This document shows, piece by piece, positions 53,140 to 62,343 of a stretch of 64,000 bases of DNA. The stretch is taken from NCBI GenBank assembly GCA_045562575.1, contig JBJKVQ010000020.1, positions 12,392 to 76,391 of the forward strand, given 5' to 3'. This DNA comes from UBA6952 sp045562575. Its GTDB lineage: Bacteria; Chloroflexota; Dehalococcoidia; Lucifugimonadales; UBA6952. Under the pieces are notes generated by a model. It was given only the letters and a program-made list of their open reading frames with translations, was not told where the DNA came from and searched no databases. Position 1 is the stretch's first letter; every line of letters begins with the position of its first letter. A program made the translations under genes and the position numbers.

Positions 53140-54115
53140 TATAGAAAAAATCGATATAGTAAATATTTATAAACCCATACAGCAATCGTTAAATATCGTA
53201 GATGAAAATCTGATTAACCTTCCTGTAAACCAACATCCAACACTTGCAAAGCCGCTCTATCATATTTCTAAATCTAGTGGAAAAAGAATGCGGGCAGCAA
53301 TTACTTTGTTGGCAGCACAAACACAAAAGCCTACAACAAAAGAATCAATAACTATGGCTACAGCTATAGAACTATTCCACTTAGCTTCTTTAATTCATGA
53401 TGATGCGATTGATAAATCTGCTGTCCGAAGAGGAGAGGAAACAATAAGTAACCTTTATGGAACAGATATGGCAATATTAATTGGTGACTTGGTATTTGCT
53501 AATTCGGCATCCACGGTTTGTGATACAGGAAATATTCATGCTATACAAAGATTTTCAGAAACAACAATGGAGGTTTCTACAGGACAAATATTAGAAACTT
53601 CACAGAAATTTAATACGCAACAAAATTTTGAAGGATACTTGGAAAGAATATATAAAAAAACAGCTTCAGTTTTTGAAACTTCGGCAGAAACAGGAGCAAT
53701 AATTTCAGGTTGCTCTAAAGAAAAAATAACTCTCTTAAAATCGTATGGCTATAACTTGGGTATGGCATTTCAAATTATTGACGATATATTGGACTTTGAA
53801 GGTGATCCAAATGAATTTGGTAAACCTGTAGGTCAAGATTTAGACCAAGGACTACTAACATTACCATCACTTATTTATTTAGAAAAGTTTCCTAACGAAA
53901 CAAATATACTTTCCTTATTTTCAGAAGGTGATTCTGAAAACCATAAACTTAAAATAATTGAAAGTATTTTGAATTCTCAAATTATTGAAGAGTGTTATAT
54001 CAAAGCTCAATATTACTGTGATATTGGTAAACAAATGTTAGAAGAATTTCCAAATTCTGAGGAAAAGAATTCTCTTAGCCTATTACTTGATTATGTTATT
54101 GAAAGAAGACAATAA
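53132..54115 (+). CDS. Polyprenyl diphosphate synthase
   Basis: All-helical trans-prenyltransferase of 327 residues. The first Asp-rich motif is DDAID (residues 90-94) with AVRRGEET just after, and the second is IDDILDFEGDPNEFGKPVGQD. The residues before the first motif (ELFHLASLIH) do not carry bulky aromatics at the -4/-5 positions, which favours a long-chain product such as a quinone side chain. Its position behind metG with an 8-bp overlap suggests simple co-transcription. Confidence 0.9.
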   Translation: MNSIEKIDIVNIYKPIQQSLNIVDENLINLPVNQHPTLAKPLYHISKSSGKRMRAAITLLAAQTQKPTTKESITMATAIELFHLASLIHDDAIDKSAVRRGEETISNLYGTDMAILIGDLVFANSASTVCDTGNIHAIQRFSETTMEVSTGQILETSQKFNTQQNFEGYLERIYKKTASVFETSAETGAIISGCSKEKITLLKSYGYNLGMAFQIIDDILDFEGDPNEFGKPVGQDLDQGLLTLPSLIYLEKFPNETNILSLFSEGDSENHKLKIIESILNSQIIEECYIKAQYYCDIGKQMLEEFPNSEEKNSLSLLLDYVIERRQ

Positions 54116-54129
54116 AAGTATTTTTTTAT

Positions 54130-55647
54130 TTATCTTAGTAAACATCCATCTTTGATAATGGTATCTATTGCTAATTTATGGACATTATTTTTATTTATAT
54201 TTTGTAAATTGTGGTTTAGAACAACAAAATTCGCTTTATCTCCTACATTTAATTGATCAGGTATTATTTCTTTAGCGCTAACATAATTTATTCCTTTTGT
54301 AATTAACCATATCGATTCAATAATGCCAATAGATTCACTGATTTGATATGTGTTACCTAATTGATCCTTTCGATTAACCATAGCTTGAATGTTTATCATA
54401 GGATCAGGGTTTCCATAAGGAGCATCAGATCCAATAGCTAGGTTAAATCTATTGTCTAGTAAGGTTCGATAATTAAACGTGTCAGGTTGGAGTATTTTAG
54501 GTATTCTCTGAGTGTACCTAAATCCGTTTTTAAAAATAAAGGAAGGATTAACTACTAAATTAACACCTAGTTTTTTAGTTTTAGATATAACTTGTGGAGT
54601 AGCTTCAGTAAAATGTTCAATTCTGTCCTTATGGAATGGTTTTTTGTGTGAATAAACTATTAGCAAAGCGTCCAAAGCTAAATTAATCTCTTCTTGAGTA
54701 ACTGCATGAATTGCTACTGGGAATCCATGGTTATGTGATTTTGATATTTGATTTCTAAGTTCATCCAATTTTGGATATAGGCTCCCAGAAATTGAACTAA
54801 CAATTATTTTGGTATGCCCTAAAGTCATATTATTATCCGTATATCCAAAATATAAACCCTTATCAATAAATTCATCTAAATGGTCTATACCAGGTAATAA
54901 AGTAATCCAGGGAGAAGACTGTAAATTGTTACTGTGGTTTAGGCAAAAATTCCATTTTTCTAGATCATTGTTAATAGAAGCATCATGAATATAAAATATT
55001 CCCATATGTACAAGTTGTTCTAGGGTATTTGAAATATTAAGTTCTGTTTGGGTTTCTTGTTCTTTCTCCCTCATTAACGCTGAAATTTGTTCATTCATAT
55101 CAAAAAACCATCCAGTAAGATTACCATTATTGTCACGGTCAATTAGACCTCTTTGATAATCTTCTGATGCAGAATTAATACTTAATCGTTTCATAGCTAA
55201 ACTATTCATAAAACAAGCATGCCCAGATCTGTGACTAATTTTGACTGGGTTATTTACAGAGGTGTTGTCCAAAATATCTAATGTTACCGGGTCATCTAGA
55301 TCCATTTCATCAAAACCATCACATAGTATCCAACTACCTTTTGGTGAATTTTCTATATTATTAGAAATAATGTTTAAAAGTTGATTAGTGTTTTTCACTT
55401 TCGGATATGAAACATCTACTTGATTCAAACTTGAAGAATACGAAAATAAATGTATATGTGCATCAGAAAAACCAGTAAGAAGTGTTTTCCCTTCACAATC
55501 AAAAATCTGTGTATTAGAAAACTCTTTGCTATCAATATAATCTAGATCTATAGACTGTATTACACCATTTGCAATATGAATATTTGATTGTGAAAGATCA
55601 AATCTATTTTTTAAAATAGTTGCATTTAATAAAAATAAATCGTCCAT
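54130..55647 (-). CDS. Amidohydrolase family 3 protein (YtcJ-like)
   Basis: A 505-residue metal hydrolase. TGFSDAHIHLFSY holds the first two His ligands, HRSGHACFMNSLAM and NGNLTGWFFD are typical of the YtcJ group, HAVTQEEINLALDAL and DRIEHFTEATP give further ligands, and LAIGSDAPYGNPDPM the catalytic Asp. Family members cleave amide bonds in varied small molecules; the physiological substrate is not indicated. It ends 14 bp from the opposed prenyl synthase. Confidence 0.85.
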   Translation of the reverse strand: MDDLFLLNATILKNRFDLSQSNIHIANGVIQSIDLDYIDSKEFSNTQIFDCEGKTLLTGFSDAHIHLFSYSSSLNQVDVSYPKVKNTNQLLNIISNNIENSPKGSWILCDGFDEMDLDDPVTLDILDNTSVNNPVKISHRSGHACFMNSLAMKRLSINSASEDYQRGLIDRDNNGNLTGWFFDMNEQISALMREKEQETQTELNISNTLEQLVHMGIFYIHDASINNDLEKWNFCLNHSNNLQSSPWITLLPGIDHLDEFIDKGLYFGYTDNNMTLGHTKIIVSSISGSLYPKLDELRNQISKSHNHGFPVAIHAVTQEEINLALDALLIVYSHKKPFHKDRIEHFTEATPQVISKTKKLGVNLVVNPSFIFKNGFRYTQRIPKILQPDTFNYRTLLDNRFNLAIGSDAPYGNPDPMINIQAMVNRKDQLGNTYQISESIGIIESIWLITKGINYVSAKEIIPDQLNVGDKANFVVLNHNLQNINKNNVHKLAIDTIIKDGCLLR

Positions 55648-55776
55648 TTTCTCCAGTAGGCCTAAAAGAAGTAAAAATTAAGCTTTATTTAAACTTGGTA
55701 ACTAAATACTGTACAGATATAGTTTACATAATAAAACAAAGGTTGGAAAATGTATCAAAATAGATAGGAGTTTAAT

Positions 55777-56538
55777 ATGTATACAATAAAAGTATTGACT
55801 CATGGAATGAATGTTGGATCTAATCAAGCACGATTAGGTCTATCTTCCGTAATATTACTTCAAGGAGAACAAAATATATTAGTTGATGTAGGTCATTTTG
55901 GTAGAAGAATCTTACTTGTTGAATCATTGGAAAAAGAAGGACTAAAGCCAGAAGATATTTCCAGTATAATACTTACTCATTCTCATTGGGATCATTGTCA
56001 AAATGTTGATTTATTTCCTAACGCTAAACTCTATATACATCAAAAAGAAATTGAATATGCTAATAATCCTAGAAATAATGATTGGGCAACACCAAAATAT
56101 TTTAATAAAACAATAGAAAATCACAATATATCGATTATTACTGAAGAAACTGAAATAGAATCAGGAATACAAATAATTGAAACCCCGGGTCATACCAGAG
56201 GTCATATTAGTGTAGTTGTCTCTACAAATGATGGCAATGCTGTTATAGCTGGAGATTCATTGACCGACGCTTTTTCACTACAAAGAGGTACTCCTGGATT
56301 AATCTTTTGGAGTAAAAAAGAAGCAAGTGAAAGCGTTGAAAAAATTCGAAAAATAGCATCTGTTGTATATCCTGGTCATGATAGACCCTTCACAATAAAA
56401 CCAAATGGAGAAATAGAATATAAAGAGGGACCAACATCTGTTACTTTTACCGGTGGATTTGAAAATACAGAAAATGGATTTAGTGTCACATTAAATCTTG
56501 AAAAAACTCGTGTACCATGGATACACGAAGAGGCATAA
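55777..56538 (+). CDS. Metallo-beta-lactamase-fold hydrolase (lactonase/glyoxalase-like)
   Basis: The 253-residue MBL-fold protein has the metal motif THSHWDHCQNVDLFP (HxHxDH), a second His in ETPGHTRGHISV, the bridging Asp in IAGDSLTD, and a last His in YPGHDRPF. It is of the N-acyl-homoserine-lactonase-like single-domain type, but no quorum-sensing gene is near, so a general esterase or lactonase role is equally likely. GATAGGAG precedes the ATG. An SDR gene follows 25 bp later. Confidence 0.83.
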   Translation: MYTIKVLTHGMNVGSNQARLGLSSVILLQGEQNILVDVGHFGRRILLVESLEKEGLKPEDISSIILTHSHWDHCQNVDLFPNAKLYIHQKEIEYANNPRNNDWATPKYFNKTIENHNISIITEETEIESGIQIIETPGHTRGHISVVVSTNDGNAVIAGDSLTDAFSLQRGTPGLIFWSKKEASESVEKIRKIASVVYPGHDRPFTIKPNGEIEYKEGPTSVTFTGGFENTENGFSVTLNLEKTRVPWIHEEA

Positions 56539-56563
56539 TTTTATCGCAATAGGGAGGTTTACA

Positions 56564-57301
56564 ATGTTAGAAGATATTAATGGGAAAGTTGTATGGATTA
56601 CTGGTGCTGGAAGTGGAATTGGAGAATCTGCAGCAATAAAATTAGTCGAAGCTGGTTGTAAAGTTGCTCTTTCAGGTCGACGTATTTCAGTACTTGAAGA
56701 AGTAGCTTCAACTATTAATTCTAATAACGTATCAATTCATCAATTAGATGTGTCTGATAATTCATCAGTTGTACAAACAGCAAATGAAATAATTAAACAA
56801 TATGGACAAATTGATATTGGAGTATTTAGTGCCGGCATCAATGTCCCTAAAAGAAATTGGCCTGATGTTTCTATTGATGATTGGAATAGTGTAATCAATA
56901 TTGATCTGAATGGTGCATTTTATTGTTGCCAATCAGTTTTACCAACAATGAGAAAACAGGGTAATGGATTAATAATTAATATATCATCTATGGCTGGAAA
57001 ACGCGCAGGAGCCTTAACGGGGCCAGCTTATGTTTCTGCAAAGCATGCTTTAAATGCAATGACAGAAAGTTTGATAATTGAAGAACGAAATAATGGAATT
57101 AGGGCAACAGCCATTTGTCCAGGCGAAGTCGCTACCCCTATTCTTGATAAAAGACCAGTTCCTGTTAGTGACGAAGATAAAGCTAGAATACTTCAGTCTG
57201 ATGACCTTGGAGAATTAATACTGTTTGTTGCCAAACAACCACCCCATGTCACTCTTAATGAAATTTTGATTAATCCAACTTACAATAGGTTTGGTAATTA
57301 G
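56564..57301 (+). CDS. Short-chain dehydrogenase/reductase
   Basis: Classical SDR of 245 residues starting at 56564 after GGGAGG; an earlier in-frame ATG at 56498 lies inside the preceding gene. The cofactor motif is TGAGSGIG, NxAG reads FSAGINVP, the catalytic Ser is in NISSMAG and the Tyr-Lys pair in YVSAKHAL, so it should be active. Arg-rich LSGRRIS after the second strand favours NADP. The substrate is unknown. The end overlaps the opposed lipA stop by 4 bp (TTAG). Confidence 0.88.
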   Translation: MLEDINGKVVWITGAGSGIGESAAIKLVEAGCKVALSGRRISVLEEVASTINSNNVSIHQLDVSDNSSVVQTANEIIKQYGQIDIGVFSAGINVPKRNWPDVSIDDWNSVINIDLNGAFYCCQSVLPTMRKQGNGLIINISSMAGKRAGALTGPAYVSAKHALNAMTESLIIEERNNGIRATAICPGEVATPILDKRPVPVSDEDKARILQSDDLGELILFVAKQPPHVTLNEILINPTYNRFGN

Positions 57302-58230
57302 CTGTTTATAGATAATGGCTCAGATAATTTTGTGTGTTGTTCATCTGCATGGTATGAACTTCTAACGAGAGGCCCAGACTCTACGTGACCTAAACCTAAA
57401 CTTTGTCCAAGCTCTTTAATTTCTATAAATTCTTGTGGAGTATAGAATTTTTTTAGAGGAGCATACATTTCGCCAGGTCGTAAATACTGCCCAACTGTTA
57501 ATATATCACAACCAACATCAACTAGATCTTGCATAGTTGACTTGATCTGAGAAAGATTTTCCCCCAACCCAACCATCATACCGGATTTTGTTATCATATT
57601 AGGATTAATTTCTTTTACCCTCTTTAATAATTCTATCGAGTAGTCATAATTGCCCTTTGGACGAACTGTTTTAAATACTTCTCTTACAGTTTCAATATTA
57701 TGATTTAAAACTTCAGGTTTTATCTCGATTATTTTTTCTAAAGCATCAAAGGAAAAATCAGGTATTAAAAGTTCAACTTTACAGTTGGGTCGCAATTTTC
57801 TTATTTCTTTCACACACTCAACAAAAACTGAAGCTCCACCATCTTCTAAATCATCTCTATTTACGGAAGTAATAACACAATAGTTTAAACCTAGAGTGTT
57901 TACAGATTTTGCCAGTTTGACTGGTTCCATAACATCTAATGCTGTAGGTCTTCCAGTTTTAACTGCACAATATCTGCATGCTCTAGTACAAATATCACCT
58001 AGTATCATAAAAGTCGCGGTTTTTCTTTCCCAACAATCACCAATATTTGGGCATCTAGCTTCCTGACAAACTGTATGTAAGTCATTTTCTTTCAGTAAAT
58101 TTTGGAGATGTATATAATTCTCGCCACCAGGAGCTTTCACTTTAAACCACTCTGGTAAACGAGGACGAGTTTTAAGCTCAACCCTTGTTGTCTTACCTGC
58201 TATTCGATTATTATTATTTCGACGTTCCAT
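57298..58230 (-). CDS. lipA: Lipoyl synthase
   Basis: Radical SAM enzyme inserting two sulfur atoms into octanoyl groups on lipoate-dependent enzymes. The auxiliary cluster motif is C-x4-C-x5-C in CQEARCPNIGDCWERKTATF, the radical SAM cluster CTRACRYC, and the C-terminal RSSYHADEQ carries the Ser ligand of the auxiliary cluster. The length of 310 residues is normal. No lipB or lplA is adjacent in the window. Confidence 0.95.
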   Translation of the reverse strand: MERRNNNNRIAGKTTRVELKTRPRLPEWFKVKAPGGENYIHLQNLLKENDLHTVCQEARCPNIGDCWERKTATFMILGDICTRACRYCAVKTGRPTALDVMEPVKLAKSVNTLGLNYCVITSVNRDDLEDGGASVFVECVKEIRKLRPNCKVELLIPDFSFDALEKIIEIKPEVLNHNIETVREVFKTVRPKGNYDYSIELLKRVKEINPNMITKSGMMVGLGENLSQIKSTMQDLVDVGCDILTVGQYLRPGEMYAPLKKFYTPQEFIEIKELGQSLGLGHVESGPLVRSSYHADEQHTKLSEPLSINS

Positions 58231-58289
58231 AGATTACACCTTATAAATATTATAACTGAGCAACAAATAATTTAAAACAATAAATATAT

Positions 58290-60134
58290 ATGCGTAAAAA
58301 ATATAAAATTCAACGAATACATGAAGATGAAGAAAAACTCCAATTAACAATTACTTCAATTAGTAAATTTGGTGAAGGAGTAGATCTTAAAAATGATTTA
58401 CCTTTATTTATTTCAGGTGCAATTCAAGGTGAAGAAGTTATCGTACAAAAAACAACTAGAACACAAAATTACGAAACTGCGATTGTTACTGAAGTTTTAA
58501 AGCCTTCTTCTAAAAGAGTAACACCGTTTTGTAAATATTATGGTTCGTGTACTGGTTGCCAATTACAACATATACAATATGAAGAACAGCTTGTTATAAA
58601 AAAAATAAGAGTTCAAGAAGCTTTAAATAAAATTACGAAATTATCTAATGTATCTATTAAAAACACCATACCTGCACCAGAAACCACACACTATAGAAAC
58701 CATGCGCGATTTACTGTCCGATATGGAGGTAAATTAGGTTTTGTAAATAAAAATACTCGTGAATTTATTCAAATTGATGAATGTAAAATAATGAATAAGG
58801 GAATAAACGATAAAATAAATCAATTACAAAATAAATGTGCAGAAACTTCACAACTATCAATAAGGCACTCTAATATAAATAACTCTTTTCTTATTCAACC
58901 TAATTTAAAATCCGATCAAATCAATTTAGAAACTGGGCAAAAACACTACAGAGAAACTGTTAATGAAATACCATTTAAGGTTGCTTCTCCATCTTTTTTC
59001 CAAGTTAATACTGCACAAATACCTACTATGGGAGAAATAATTAAAACGCATTTAGCTTTTAAAGGTAACGAAATAATAATTGATGCATATGCTGGTGTTG
59101 GTACGTTTGCTGGATTATTAAGCCCTTATGTAAAAAAAATATTTGCAATTGAAGAATCTCCTTCAGCTATTCAAGATGGAAAAGATAGTTTAGGACATCT
59201 AACAAATATAGAATTCATACAAGGGAAAACTGAATCTGTTCTAGATAATATTAGTGAAAGTATTGATGCTATAATCGTTGATCCACCAAGAAAAGGATGT
59301 GATATACAATCTATTAAATCTATATTAAAAATGAAACCTAATAATATTATTTACGTTTCATGTGACCCAGATACTTTGGCAAGGGACTTACAATTACTTT
59401 TAAATGGGATGTATAAAATTGATCTTATTCAACCTTTAGATATGTTCCCTCACACTCATCATGTAGAAACTATAGTAGTTCTAACTAAACAAATATGTTC
59501 AAATATTATTCTTGCTTCATCTTCACCAAGAAGAAGAAAAATTCTAGAACTTGCAAACATAGACTTTATAGTTAAAGAACCAAATAATCTGGAATATTCT
59601 GCCGATAGAAACCCAGAAATATATGTCGAAAATATATCAATGTCAAAAGCAAAAGAAATCGCAAAAATTGAAAGTTCCGGAATAATTATTGGATCCGATA
59701 CCATCGTGTATTCGGATAATGAAATACTCGAAAAACCAAAAACAATCCAACACATGAAGACAATGTTAGAATCTCTATCTGGAAGTATTCATAAAGTTAC
59801 CACAGGTATTAGTATTATTGATTTGGATAAAAAAATTGAAATATCTAAATCATTATCAACACTGGTTTCTATGAAAACAATTACTAGTGAAATACTCACT
59901 AAATATATCGAATCTGGCCGTGGCTTCGATAAAGCAGGTGCGTATTCTATACAAGATCCAGAGTTTAATTTTGTCGAATCCATTGAAGGTTGTTATTTAA
60001 ATGTGGTTGGTTTACCACTATGCCTACTTGATGAATTATTTGTACAATTAGGATATAGTCTATATTTATCAAATAGGGATAATATGCATGAGTTATGTAA
60101 CTCAAGTAAATACCAAAGGATTGGAAATATATGA
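58290..60134 (+). CDS. Fusion: RNA m5U methyltransferase (RlmD/TrmA type) + Maf nucleotide pyrophosphatase
   Basis: One 614-residue reading frame with two enzyme domains. Residues 1-400 are a TRAM-domain m5U methyltransferase: 4Fe-4S ligands Cys81, Cys87, Cys90 and Cys165 (almost the numbering of E. coli RlmD), SAM loop DAYAGVGTF, DPPRKG, nucleophile Cys358 (YVSCDPD) and base Glu393. Residues about 405-585 are a Maf domain: ILASSSPRRRKILE, GSDTIVYSD, VTTGISI and FDKAGAYSIQDPE. Maf proteins hydrolyse non-canonical or modified pyrimidine nucleotides. No in-frame start codon exists near the joint, so the domains are made as one chain. It overlaps tatA by 4 bp. Confidence 0.93.
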   Translation: MRKKYKIQRIHEDEEKLQLTITSISKFGEGVDLKNDLPLFISGAIQGEEVIVQKTTRTQNYETAIVTEVLKPSSKRVTPFCKYYGSCTGCQLQHIQYEEQLVIKKIRVQEALNKITKLSNVSIKNTIPAPETTHYRNHARFTVRYGGKLGFVNKNTREFIQIDECKIMNKGINDKINQLQNKCAETSQLSIRHSNINNSFLIQPNLKSDQINLETGQKHYRETVNEIPFKVASPSFFQVNTAQIPTMGEIIKTHLAFKGNEIIIDAYAGVGTFAGLLSPYVKKIFAIEESPSAIQDGKDSLGHLTNIEFIQGKTESVLDNISESIDAIIVDPPRKGCDIQSIKSILKMKPNNIIYVSCDPDTLARDLQLLLNGMYKIDLIQPLDMFPHTHHVETIVVLTKQICSNIILASSSPRRRKILELANIDFIVKEPNNLEYSADRNPEIYVENISMSKAKEIAKIESSGIIIGSDTIVYSDNEILEKPKTIQHMKTMLESLSGSIHKVTTGISIIDLDKKIEISKSLSTLVSMKTITSEILTKYIESGRGFDKAGAYSIQDPEFNFVESIEGCYLNVVGLPLCLLDELFVQLGYSLYLSNRDNMHELCNSSKYQRIGNI

Positions 60135-60346
60135 ATATTATAGGAATTGGATTTACTGAGTTAATCTTTATACTTTTAATTGCACTTGTTTTTTTAGGAC
60201 CTGCCAAAATGGTTGAAATCGCACAAAAAATTGGTGGCATGTTAAGACAATTTCAAAATACAGCCAATGAATTACCTAAAATGCTTGCTTTAGAAGATCT
60301 TGAAGAATCAGAAAAGAATGAAAAATCAAAAAATAGTCCAGAATAA
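60131..60346 (+). CDS. Sec-independent translocase TatA/TatB-like protein
   Basis: A 71-residue single-span membrane protein with the family layout: short periplasmic N-terminus with Glu (GFTELIF), hydrophobic helix to about 21, FLGP hinge, then an amphipathic helix (AQKIGGMLRQFQNTANEL) and a charged tail. The tail and short N-terminus fit TatB as well as TatA. Start ATG overlaps the upstream fused gene's stop (ATGA) and tatC follows 2 bp later, so it belongs to the tat operon. Confidence 0.8.
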   Translation: MNIIGIGFTELIFILLIALVFLGPAKMVEIAQKIGGMLRQFQNTANELPKMLALEDLEESEKNEKSKNSPE

Positions 60347-60348
60347 CT

Positions 60349-61119
60349 ATGGAAAATAATCAGGAAGAAATTGCTTTAAAAAGCCACTTAACTGAATTGC
60401 GCAATCGGTTCATAGTTTCAGCAATTTCAATATTTGGCGCAACAATTGTGATGTTTTTTTTCCATAGAGATATTCTTACAATATTATCTGAACCAATACG
60501 TACATTAGAACGGGTAAATCCTGACGGAACGACTATACAAACAATCGAATTAGTGTATACCAATGCAACTGAAATGTTAGGTATTTCTATGAAAATATCA
60601 TTTACAGCAGGATTAATTGTTGCAATGCCAATCATTATTTATAACATGGTTATGTTTATTTCTCCTGGTTTGACAAAAAGTGAGAAAAAATATTTATTTA
60701 TTTCTCTACCTCTTATAACAATGACATTTATTGCTGGAATTTTATTCGGATATTATATCTTACTACCACCAGCCATACATTTTTTATTAACCTTTAATTC
60801 GGATATAGCAAGTCCAATGATAAGGATAGGACAATATATTAATTTAATGGTTAACTTGCTTTTCTGGCTTGGATTTATTTTTCAAACACCTTTTATAATG
60901 TGTTTATTAACTAAAATAAATGTAGCTAATTCTCGTATTTTTGCAAGAGGTAGAAAATACGCAGTTGTACTTGCGTTTATACTAGCTGCAGCTATAACCC
61001 CTACATTTGACCCTATCAATCAAATTCTCGTTGCTATACCAATTATAGTTTTATATGAACTAGGAATTTTTCTATCATGGGTTATATCCCCTAAATCTAA
61101 TAAAATTCAAAAGATATAA
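60349..61119 (+). CDS. tatC: Sec-independent protein translocase TatC
   Basis: Six-helix membrane subunit that recognises twin-arginine signal peptides, 256 residues. It begins with LKSHLTELRNRFIVSA (the family HLxELRxR), contains FTAGLIVAMPIIIYNMVMFISPGLTKSEKKY with the conserved Pro and Glu, and ends with the LGFIFQTPF and ITPTFDPINQ regions. Encoded 2 bp after the TatA/B-like gene. Its stop is 5 bp from that of the opposed tatA. Confidence 0.95.
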   Translation: MENNQEEIALKSHLTELRNRFIVSAISIFGATIVMFFFHRDILTILSEPIRTLERVNPDGTTIQTIELVYTNATEMLGISMKISFTAGLIVAMPIIIYNMVMFISPGLTKSEKKYLFISLPLITMTFIAGILFGYYILLPPAIHFLLTFNSDIASPMIRIGQYINLMVNLLFWLGFIFQTPFIMCLLTKINVANSRIFARGRKYAVVLAFILAAAITPTFDPINQILVAIPIIVLYELGIFLSWVISPKSNKIQKI

Positions 61120-61124
61120 AAGAA

Positions 61125-61337
61125 TTAAGATTTAGTTGATTCAGACTTGTTCTCTGGTTCTGTAACGTCTTCTTTTTGTACTACTGTTTCGGGTGTTTCA
61201 TTTTCATCTTGACCTCTTTTGAAAGCTTTTATACCTTTTCCTAAGGCTCCGCCAATTTCAGGTAATTTACCTGCACCAAAAACAATTAAGATTATAAATA
61301 GAATAATTATTAATTCTGTAGGACCTATCCTAGGCAA
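61125..61337 (-). CDS. tatA: Sec-independent translocase pore protein TatA
   Basis: I take a TTG at 61337 as the start, since GGGAG lies eight bases upstream and the product then begins MPRIGPTEL, the family start; a GTG at 61346 is possible. The 70-residue protein has one helix (about 8-20), the FGAGKLPEIGGALGKGIKAFK hinge and amphipathic helix typical of TatA/TatE, and an acidic tail. It is convergent with tatC, so the two TatA-type proteins are expressed from separate promoters. Confidence 0.88.
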   Translation of the reverse strand: MPRIGPTELIIILFIILIVFGAGKLPEIGGALGKGIKAFKRGQDENETPETVVQKEDVTEPENKSESTKS

Positions 61338-61401
61338 TTTACACACTCCCGATTGTTAACTCATTGCCTAACATTATAGTCTTAGCATTATATTATGTCT
61401 A

Positions 61402-61429
61402 TTGACTATAATCACAAGTGATTTATACT
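61402..61429 (+). promoter_or_regulatory. Probable promoter of tRNA-Ala
   Basis: TTGACT (61402-61407) and TATACT (61424-61429) are spaced by 16 bp, close to the sigma70 consensus, and end 22 bp before the mature tRNA. The transcript would carry a short leader processed by RNase P. Confidence 0.55.
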
Positions 61430-61451
61430 ATGATTCTGGTATTTTTACTTT

Positions 61452-61527
61452 GGGGCTGTAGCTCAGCTGGGAGAGCGCCTGCTTTGCAAGCAGGATGTCG
61501 CAGGTTCGAGCCCTGTCAGCTCCACCA
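61452..61527 (+). tRNA. tRNA-Ala (anticodon TGC), CCA encoded
   Basis: Acceptor GGGGCTG pairs with CAGCTCC (one G-T pair), D arm AGCTCAGCTGGGAGAGC, anticodon loop TTTGCAA giving TGC, T arm GCAGGTTCGAGCCCTGT. It is 76 nt including an encoded 3' CCA, unlike the other four tRNAs in the window. Its 3' half recurs in decayed form 0.85 kb downstream. Confidence 0.95.
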
Positions 61528-61845
61528 TTAATTTAGGTTTAAAATGTCACCTTTCCAGCTTTGGTGTCATCGAAAATAAACCTTTATTCCACCACTTTGT
61601 CCACCATCTAGCTTTTTATTGGTCAAACAAATCGCATTTTATTTAAGTAAAATTCAACAATTATTCCATTATGAGAGAACAATTTATATATTTATTAATA
61701 GTCACTGTAATAATAGTATTTGTGACATACCCTTTTTAAAAATGAGGATTCTTTAATGACACTAAGAGAATTTTTAGGTCTTGCAAACCTTCTTGCATTT
61801 TCTCCATAGACTCTACAACAAGGACTTGGTAGATTTTCCAATATT
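61528..61845 (+). other. Non-coding stretch after tRNA-Ala, possible island remnant
   Basis: This is the longest gene-free stretch of the window. I see no stable RNA or family match. One tiny frame, 61756-61809 (17 codons), has GAGGA seven bases upstream of its ATG and reads MTLREFLGLANLLAFSP before a TAG; it may be the start of a broken gene. The stretch is part of the segment bounded by the tRNA and its degenerate copy. Confidence 0.35.
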
Positions 61846-62289
61846 ATGAAAAACAATGAAAAAATTAATGAAAAAAATAATATTTACCCATTTGTACTAT
61901 TTTACGATGGGTATTGTATTCTCTGTAGCCGATCAATAGATTTTATCATCAAACATGACAAAAAAGAAAAAATATTATTTGCTTCACTACAATCTAAATA
62001 TGCGTCAGAAACTCTCTCTGAAATGGGCTATAATCCCCAAGATATAGCTAAACTTGATAATGTAATATATCTTAGAAACGGTGTTATAAAAATTAAATCT
62101 AATGCTGTTCTTTCAATATTATCTGACATTAATGGTATCTATAAATTATGTAAAATCTTTTATATTATCCCTGGATTTATACGTGATTTTATTTATGATC
62201 AAATAGCACTTAGAAGATATAAATGGTTTGGTAAAAGAGAAACTTGTAGAGTACCAACAAATGAAGAAAAACTTAGAATACTTGGCTAA
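61846..62289 (+). CDS. DUF393 / DCC-family thiol-disulfide oxidoreductase-like protein
   Basis: A 147-residue DCC-family protein with the family start FVLFYDGYCILCSRS, i.e. DGxCxxC, followed by FIIKHDKK and LFASLQS. The C-terminal half has the usual IPGFIRDFIYDQIALRRYKWFG pattern. The two cysteines suggest a thioredoxin-like redox role, though the family is not biochemically defined. It lies alone between tRNA-Ala and the degenerate tRNA copy and may have been carried in by integration. Confidence 0.82.
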   Translation: MKNNEKINEKNNIYPFVLFYDGYCILCSRSIDFIIKHDKKEKILFASLQSKYASETLSEMGYNPQDIAKLDNVIYLRNGVIKIKSNAVLSILSDINGIYKLCKIFYIIPGFIRDFIYDQIALRRYKWFGKRETCRVPTNEEKLRILG

Positions 62290-62343
62290 TTTATATTATG
62301 GAAAAATCATAAACATACATAGTAATAGTAAAAAACGTACAAA

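Noticed and set aside
55777..56538. Quorum-quenching lactonase call
   Set aside because: The HxHxDH motif alone does not separate lactonases from other MBL hydrolases, and no signalling gene is adjacent.
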